The position numbers and the translations under genes are program-made. Shown here one piece after another: positions 6,459 through 9,928 of a stretch of 9,928 nt of DNA; the stretch's first letter is position 1, and each line of letters starts with the position of its first letter. The DNA is taken from positions 1 through 9,928 of the forward strand of contig JAITNR010000010.1 of NCBI GenBank assembly GCA_031290375.1. The letters are read 5' to 3'. Below the pieces are notes generated by a model. It did no database searches, was not told where the DNA came from, and saw only the letters and a list, made by a program, of their open reading frames with translations. Origin of the DNA: Prevotellaceae bacterium (GTDB lineage: Bacteria > Bacteroidota > Bacteroidia > Bacteroidales > Paludibacteraceae).

Positions 6459-8262
6459 TTATTACCATTTCACAATTTTTGCAATCGAACAAAAGTTTGA
6501 ATTTTTGTTTGTTATCCACCAAATAGAGTGGTTCAACAACCTTTTTTTGCGGTTTTTGTTTGTGGCATAAGCCGAAAGAGAATTTCAGGCAATGCTTTGT
6601 TCTCATTAATTCGGCGGGTGATGGCTTTTGTTGCTCAAAAGCGGGTTGAGCAGACTTTACGCCATGTCTGACGTAAAAATCCTTTGCCTTGCTATTATGG
6701 ATATTTGCGTGATAATCAAGATATTGTTCAGGGAAAGTGTGTGTCGTTTTTTGGTGTTTTACATTTTGCTTTTCAAAAGTCGCTGCCCTTGTTTGCAAGA
6801 GCATATCAATCAACATATTTCTTGCCTCAACAATCTTTGAAACAGGTACGAACCATATTTTCTTCAAATCAAAGTTTATTTCTGTCGTTTCAAAAATTGT
6901 GTTTCCAAGTTTGCTTAGACTTTCTCTGTAGGTATCTTCAAGTTTTTGCGGATTTTTGCCTTCAATTAATTCTGTTTCAAGTATATAGTTGGCGTTGCGG
7001 TTATCCTCGTCAGTTATTCCAAACCTTAATCCGTTTTTTTCTTGTGAAACATAGATTTTAACAGCAATTTTCCTTTTGGAAGAGTTGTTTTCCAACAATT
7101 TGGCAAAATTATTGTCAAAATTTCTAAAAACTTCCGTATTTGGCTCAATTTTGGGCATAATGTGCGGAAAAATCATATTATTTTCACACCTGTTTACTTT
7201 AAAACCAATAAGTTCACCAACTTTATTAAACGCACAAAGTCCATCTGAATTATTAAGTTTTTCGTTCGTTTTTAGCAATATAGAATTGTCAAACATCTTT
7301 TCAACTGTCCCAATCTTTTCTCCCATTGATTTTGGAGTGCGAAATTCGGCAATATTTTTTTCTCTTTGATTCAAAAAATATGAGGTTGCACCTCTGAAAA
7401 AAGTTTTTCCAATATTGGGTAAAAAATTAAATTCGGTTTTGCCCGAAGATGCCCTTTTATATCCCTTTGACTCAATAATTTCGTCAAGTTTTTGCCTGTA
7501 AAAAGCAGTTGTATTTTTTACATAATCAATATTTTTCAGTCGTCCCTCAATTTTGAACGAAGTAATGCCAACATCAATCAAATTTTCGATATAATCAGAT
7601 GCCTGAAAATCTTTAAGCGACAGTAAATGAGCATTTTGTGCAATCACATTATCTTTACAATCTATCAGGGAATATTTTTGCCGACACATTTGAGCACATT
7701 TACCTTTGTTGGCACTGCGATTGCCAAGTGCTTGACTCATATAGCATTGTCCGCTGTAACAGACGCACAACGCACCGTGTATAAAACATTCCAAACGAAC
7801 AGAGGTATCTTGATTAATTTCAGCTATTTGCTGTAAAGACAACTCCCTTGCAAGTACAACCTGCGCAAATCCGCAACGTTCCAAAAACTGTACCTTTTCA
7901 ACCGAACGGTTGTCGCATTGAGTACTCGCGTGGAGTTCGATGCCGGGCAAATCAAGCTCCAAAATACCCATATCCTGAATTATCAACGCATCAACATCTG
8001 CTAGGTAAAGTTGCCAAATCAATTTTTGAACCTCGGATAGTTCTCCGTCCGTAAGAATGGTATTCAGGGTAATGTATATTTTAGCATAATACAAATGTGC
8101 AAAATCGACTAACTTTTTGATGTCCTCCAACGAATTGCCCGCAGCGGCTCGAGCCGAAAAATCGGACGCTCCAATATAAACAGCGTCAGCACCGTGAAGA
8201 ATGGCAGCAATGCCCGTTGCCAAATCCTTTGCAGGCGACAAAAGTTCAATCTTTTTATACAT
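6445..8262 (-). CDS. U32 family protein (RlhA/TrhP-like, probable RNA hydroxylation)
   Basis: The 605-residue protein belongs to the U32 family, named as peptidases but including RlhA (23S rRNA C2501 hydroxylation), TrhP (tRNA uridine hydroxylation) and UbiU/UbiV. The N-terminus IELLSPAKDLATGIAAILHGADAVYIG is typical. The signature lies at 158-194, with Cys159, 166, 168, 173, 189 and 193 in ECFIHGALCVCYSGQC and GKCAQMCR, likely ligands of an iron-sulfur cluster. A DUF3656-like region (about 385-505) and the length favour the RlhA branch over shorter TrhP. A C-terminal ribbon (about 550-605) adds Cys558, Cys566, Cys594 and Cys597. The gene starts 39 nt after the rplI terminator, so it may rely on read-through or an unseen promoter. 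No SD is present. The family is secure; the precise RNA target is inferred. Confidence 0.9.
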   Translation of the reverse strand: MYKKIELLSPAKDLATGIAAILHGADAVYIGASDFSARAAAGNSLEDIKKLVDFAHLYYAKIYITLNTILTDGELSEVQKLIWQLYLADVDALIIQDMGILELDLPGIELHASTQCDNRSVEKVQFLERCGFAQVVLARELSLQQIAEINQDTSVRLECFIHGALCVCYSGQCYMSQALGNRSANKGKCAQMCRQKYSLIDCKDNVIAQNAHLLSLKDFQASDYIENLIDVGITSFKIEGRLKNIDYVKNTTAFYRQKLDEIIESKGYKRASSGKTEFNFLPNIGKTFFRGATSYFLNQREKNIAEFRTPKSMGEKIGTVEKMFDNSILLKTNEKLNNSDGLCAFNKVGELIGFKVNRCENNMIFPHIMPKIEPNTEVFRNFDNNFAKLLENNSSKRKIAVKIYVSQEKNGLRFGITDEDNRNANYILETELIEGKNPQKLEDTYRESLSKLGNTIFETTEINFDLKKIWFVPVSKIVEARNMLIDMLLQTRAATFEKQNVKHQKTTHTFPEQYLDYHANIHNSKAKDFYVRHGVKSAQPAFEQQKPSPAELMRTKHCLKFSFGLCHKQKPQKKVVEPLYLVDNKQKFKLLFDCKNCEMVITKSL

Positions 8263-8300
8263 TTTTGCGAGGGAATTATTATTGTTTTTCTTGCTAATTC

Positions 8301-8334
8301 AAAAAACAGGAAAAGAATTACTCCTTTCCTGTTT
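8301..8334 (-). terminator. Terminator of the rpsF-rpsR-rplI operon
   Basis: On the minus strand AAACAGGAAA (8334-8325) pairs perfectly with TTTCCTGTTT (8313-8304) around an 11-nt loop and runs into six T residues (8306-8301). It lies 30 bp after the rplI stop and 38 bp before the U32 start codon. Confidence 0.85.
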
Positions 8335-8363
8335 GTCTTGAAAATTTACTAAATACAAAAAAA

Positions 8364-8807
8364 TTATTCGGCAACAACGTGAATGTTGATAATCGACTGA
8401 ATTTCTTTGTGGAGTTTTACAACAGCCGTATAATCGCCAACCTCTTTGATTGTCTCTTTGATAACGATAATTTTTCTGTCAATATCAAAGCCCTCTTTTG
8501 CCAATGCCTCAGCCACTTGTATGTTATTTACAGAACCAAAAATGGTGCCTGTTGAACTTGCCTTGACGCCGATTGTGAGAGTGATACCGTTAAGTCTGGC
8601 TGCAATGGTGTCGGCTTCGTCTTTGACTCTGGCTAACTTGTGAGCACGTTGTTTTATGTCTTCCGCCAAAACTTTTTTTGCCGATACGCTTGCTATAACC
8701 GCTTTACCGGCAGGAATCAAATAGTTACGTCCGTAACCGTCTTTTACTTTTACTACATCATATTTGTAGCCAAGATTTTGAACATCTTCTTTTAAAATAA
8801 TTTCCAT
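8364..8807 (-). CDS. rplI: Ribosomal protein bL9
   Basis: bL9 binds 23S rRNA domain V at the base of the L1 stalk and extends from the large subunit. The 147 residues match the family length. The N-terminal RNA-binding domain shows LKEDVQNLGYKYDVVKVKDGYGRNYLIPAGKAV (6-38), the bL9 signature. A long connecting helix (about 40-75) and a C-terminal domain with FGSVNNIQVAEAL follow. It is the last gene of the rpsF-rpsR-rplI operon. Its start is preceded by AGGAGG with a 7-nt spacer, unusual for this phylum. A terminator follows. Confidence 0.98.
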   Translation of the reverse strand: MEIILKEDVQNLGYKYDVVKVKDGYGRNYLIPAGKAVIASVSAKKVLAEDIKQRAHKLARVKDEADTIAARLNGITLTIGVKASSTGTIFGSVNNIQVAEALAKEGFDIDRKIIVIKETIKEVGDYTAVVKLHKEIQSIINIHVVAE

Positions 8808-8814
8808 AAATTTT

Positions 8815-8820
8815 CCTCCT
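8815..8820 (-). promoter_or_regulatory. Shine-Dalgarno sequence of rplI
   Basis: The minus strand reads AGGAGG seven bases before the rplI ATG, in the 19-bp gap after rpsR. Most genes of this window have no SD, and Bacteroidota ribosomes normally do not use one. Confidence 0.85.
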
Positions 8821-8826
8821 GTTTTT

Positions 8827-9099
8827 TTATTTCATCATATCGGTTACATAGGGAAGCAAAGCCAAATGTCTTGCTCTTTTGACTGCCTGAGCCACTTTAC
8901 GTTGAAACTTCAACGAGGTGCCAGTAATTCTGCGGGGAAGAATTTTCCCCTGCTCATTGAGAAATTTTTTCAAAAATTCGGGATCTTTGTAATCAATGTA
9001 CTTGATACCACTCTTTTTGAAACGACAATATTTCTTCTTGCTGTTATCCATTGCCGCAGGAATGAGATAACGAATTTCCGAATTGTTTGTTGCTGCCAT
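8827..9099 (-). CDS. rpsR: Ribosomal protein bS18
   Basis: bS18 pairs with bS6 on the platform of the small subunit. In Bacteroidota these two, with bS21, form the pocket that hides the 16S rRNA anti-SD. The 90-residue sequence has the family core YCRFKKSGIKYIDYKDPEFLKKFLNEQGKILPRRITGTSLKFQRKVAQAVKRARHLALLPY with the KILPRRITGTS signature and basic C-terminal helix. The ATG lies 2 nt after the rpsF stop, and its SD (GGAGG) is inside the last codons of rpsF, pointing to translational coupling of the two partner proteins. Confidence 0.98.
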   Translation of the reverse strand: MAATNNSEIRYLIPAAMDNSKKKYCRFKKSGIKYIDYKDPEFLKKFLNEQGKILPRRITGTSLKFQRKVAQAVKRARHLALLPYVTDMMK

Positions 9100-9101
9100 T
9101 T

Positions 9102-9473
9102 TTAGTCCTCCATTGGTTTTGCGGCTATATTTTCGCCATGTTCAACATTCTTTTTTATGCGTCTTGCAGCATATTCATAAGCATACTTGTCCAAACGGAA
9201 AGTAAGAAAACGGATAACCCGTTCGTCTCGCCGGAATTGAGTTTCAAGAGTTTCAATCAACGAAGGTTCGCCACTGAACTGTAAAATGACATAAAATCCA
9301 GTGGATTTTTTTTCGATAGGGTAGGCGAGTTTTTTCAAACCCCATAACTCCTCATTCTCAATCTCGGCACCGTTGTCAACGAGCAAAGACTTGAATTTTT
9401 CTACTGCCTCCTTCATCTGTGCATCAGACAAAACGGGAGTTAGGATGAAGGCAGTTTCATAATGATTCAACAT
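9102..9473 (-). CDS. rpsF: Ribosomal protein bS6
   Basis: bS6 binds 16S rRNA together with bS18. The 123 residues start MLNHYETAFILTPVLSD and show the ferredoxin-like fold with GLKKLAYPIEKKSTGFYVILQF and the RDERVIRFLTFRLDKYA strand, all typical. A charged C-terminal tail (about 105-123) is poorly conserved in the family. It is the first gene of the operon, behind a TTG-N19-TACCTTTG promoter. The leader is about 40 nt with no SD and no convincing S6:S18-binding hairpin. Confidence 0.98.
   Translation of the reverse strand: MLNHYETAFILTPVLSDAQMKEAVEKFKSLLVDNGAEIENEELWGLKKLAYPIEKKSTGFYVILQFSGEPSLIETLETQFRRDERVIRFLTFRLDKYAYEYAARRIKKNVEHGENIAAKPMED
9107..9111 (-). promoter_or_regulatory. Shine-Dalgarno sequence of rpsR
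   Basis: The minus strand reads GGAGG within the final rpsF codons, seven bases before the rpsR ATG, the same spacing as at rplI. Confidence 0.8.
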
Positions 9474-9519
9474 AAACTTTATTAAAAATTAATTAATTAG
9501 ATTTGTTTAAAAACGGCTG

Positions 9520-9550
9520 CAAAGGTACTATTTTTTTTTGACTTGGCAAT
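9520..9550 (-). promoter_or_regulatory. Promoter of the rpsF-rpsR-rplI operon
   Basis: Reading leftward, TTG (9549-9547) is followed by exactly 19 nt and then TACCTTTG (9527-9520), a near-ideal Bacteroidota sigma factor site. The predicted start is near 9513, giving a leader of about 40 nt to the rpsF ATG. Confidence 0.8.
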
Positions 9551-9651
9551 TTTTTTTTAATTATAATTTTTCTAATAGTAATGTAAGCGATACTCTTTCC
9601 ATGAAAAAAATATTTAACCTTTTTTAACCTAAAAAATCAAAAAAAAACATA

Positions 9652-9681
9652 TTGCATATTCAAAAATAATACGTACATTTG
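9652..9681 (+). promoter_or_regulatory. Rightward promoter reading into the right IS copy
   Basis: TTG (9652-9654), a 19-nt spacer and TACATTTG (9674-9681) reproduce the spacing of the rpsF promoter on the opposite strand. The predicted start near 9688 lies about 44 bp before the IS end. The gene it originally served is not visible and was probably separated from it by the insertion. Confidence 0.6.
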
Positions 9682-9751
9682 CAATACCTTGTAAAAATTA
9701 ATATATAACAATTTTAAATTAAAATTCACTACTGTCCGCTAAACCATTCAT

Positions 9752-9779
9752 AAAAAAAAAGCGGGATACAAAATCCCGC
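9752..9779 (-). terminator. Intrinsic terminator within right IS end
   Basis: It has the same stem as the left copy: GCGGGAT/ATCCCGC (9761-9767 and 9773-9779) with a 5-nt loop and nine T residues on the minus strand (9760-9752). It faces out of the IS, towards the rpsF promoter. Confidence 0.85.
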
Positions 9780-9780
9780 C

Positions 9781-9826
9781 GCATTGATTATCTTTGTGAT
9801 CTCTTGAAATACAGATTAATCAATGC
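9781..9826 (+). promoter_or_regulatory. Stem-loop sequestering the transposase start codon, right copy
   Basis: GCATTGATTA (9781-9790) pairs with TAATCAATGC (9817-9826). The ATG at 9823-9825 is inside the 3' arm, and weaker pairing extends inward. The internal promoter -7 (9789-9796) overlaps the 5' arm, so its own transcript would begin after that arm and leave the ATG free. Confidence 0.6.
9789..9796 (+). promoter_or_regulatory. Transposase promoter -7 element, right copy
   Basis: TATCTTTG is a perfect TAnnTTTG. The expected start near 9803 leaves a leader of about 20 nt. There is no TTG at the expected -33 site, suggesting low activity. Confidence 0.45.
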
Positions 9827-9928
9827 ACAAAAGTACAAATTTTAGCGGACAGCCACTGCTAAATCAGCTATTATTTTTTGTAAATGGCTCAAAAATAAGG
9901 AAAATAGCGGCAAAACACAATGCGGAAC
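9823..9928 (+). CDS. IS4-like transposase, N-terminal fragment
   Basis: Thirty-five codons are open to the window edge: MHKSTNFSGQPLLNQLLFFV, then NGSKIRKIAAKHNAE. The pattern (S/T)-x-F-x-G-Q-x-x-x-x-Q-L-L, then a short loop, then K-(I/V)-x-x-(I/L)-(A/V)-x-(K/E)-H-x-A-(D/E) is that of the DUF4372 domain opening many IS4-family transposases of Bacteroidota. The DDE catalytic residues lie beyond the window. The start codon is set by the match with the left copy and by the leader structure; no SD is visible. Family assignment is from memory of similar proteins and is moderately sure. Confidence 0.65.
   Translation, partial: MHKSTNFSGQPLLNQLLFFVNGSKIRKIAAKHNAE
9828..9835 (-). promoter_or_regulatory. 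Possible antisense-RNA promoter, right IS copy
   Basis: The minus strand reads TACTTTTG, fitting TAnnTTTG, directed towards the terminator at 9779-9752 and opposing the transposase. The spacing to a -33 element is not satisfied by a TTG. Confidence 0.35.

Larger units (their letters stand above)
9752..9821 (-). ncRNA. Predicted antisense RNA of the IS, right copy (RNA-OUT-like)
   Basis: It is bounded by the minus-strand TACTTTTG (9835-9828) and the terminator ending at 9752, giving about 70 nt complementary to the transposase leader up to the start codon. Position and size parallel RNA-OUT of IS10. The -33 region is poor, and expression is only inferred. Confidence 0.35.
9732..9928 (+). mobile_element. 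IS end, right copy (IS4-like, truncated by window edge)
   Basis: The element begins with CTGTCCGCTAAA (9732-9743) and continues with a terminator hairpin, a promoter motif, a start-codon stem-loop and the transposase start at 9823. It runs off the right edge. Bases 9732-9842 match the inverse of bases 1-111 with only four differences. The same 12-bp terminal sequence recurs inverted at 9841-9852 inside the transposase gene. The IS4-like assignment rests on the transposase N-terminus, which resembles DUF4372-type transposases of Bacteroidota. The exact outer boundary could extend a few bases further left. Confidence 0.8.

Noticed and set aside
6511..6519. Sequence TTATCCACC resembling a DnaA box
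   Set aside because: It is a single site with one mismatch, inside the U32 coding region. No cluster is present there or near dnaN, so no origin is proposed.
6684..7061. Open frame of 125 codons on the plus strand
   Set aside because: It is antisense to the U32 gene. Its Phe/Leu/Gln-rich translation is the usual shadow of an AT-rich gene.
9474..9513. bS6:bS18-binding leader element in the rpsF mRNA
   Set aside because: The leader is short and AT-rich, and no hairpin presenting the CCG motif could be drawn convincingly.
1..9928. Composite transposon formed by the two inverted IS copies
   Set aside because: The enclosed genes are essential core functions in ordinary chromosomal style, with no resistance or other accessory cargo.

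Overview
The window is a piece of a Bacteroidota chromosome, most likely Bacteroidales. The evidence is the low-GC DNA, promoters of the TAnnTTTG type, start codons without Shine-Dalgarno (SD) sequences on most genes, an outer-membrane beta-barrel protein, and a U32 protein with a C-terminal cysteine ribbon. No species can be named from the sequence.

Layout, left to right. (1) Bases 1-111 are one end of an insertion sequence (IS) whose transposase starts at base 20 and runs off the left edge. (2) A membrane-anchored triple-PASTA protein (174-1001, +). (3) The RNase P RNA gene rnpB (about 1223-1612, +), followed by a bidirectional terminator shared with (4) a leftward outer-membrane beta-barrel protein (1700-2734). 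(5) A 475-bp AT-rich intergenic region holding an unexplained stem-loop. (6) dnaN (3210-4346, +) with its own promoter and a terminator-like hairpin. (7) prmC (4480-5316, +). (8) A stand-alone nnrD (5634-6458, +). (9) A leftward U32 protein (6445-8262) whose 3' end overlaps nnrD tail to tail. (10) The leftward operon rpsF-rpsR-rplI (9473-8364) with a strong promoter and a terminator. (11) From 9732 to the right edge, a second copy of the same IS in the opposite orientation, with the first 35 codons of its transposase.

The core genes serve replication (sliding clamp), translation (release-factor methylation, three ribosomal proteins, tRNA maturation, probable RNA hydroxylation) and metabolite repair (NAD(P)HX dehydration). 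They do not form one pathway. They look like ordinary chromosomal neighbours that happen to be bracketed by two inverted IS copies, not the cargo of a composite transposon.

The most interesting part is the IS end, present twice. Within about 120 bp it packs a terminal repeat, a strong terminator pointing outward, a TAnnTTTG promoter for the transposase, a long stem whose 3' arm contains the transposase start codon, an opposing TAnnTTTG motif that could make an antisense RNA of about 70 nt, and an inverted copy of the terminal repeat inside the first transposase codons. The layout parallels the RNA-IN/RNA-OUT and read-through protection of IS10. That reading is inferred, but the two copies differ only in the loop and the T-tract, which fits a selected RNA structure. 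A second notable point is that rpsR and rplI carry clear SD sequences, although the Bacteroidota ribosome normally hides its anti-SD.
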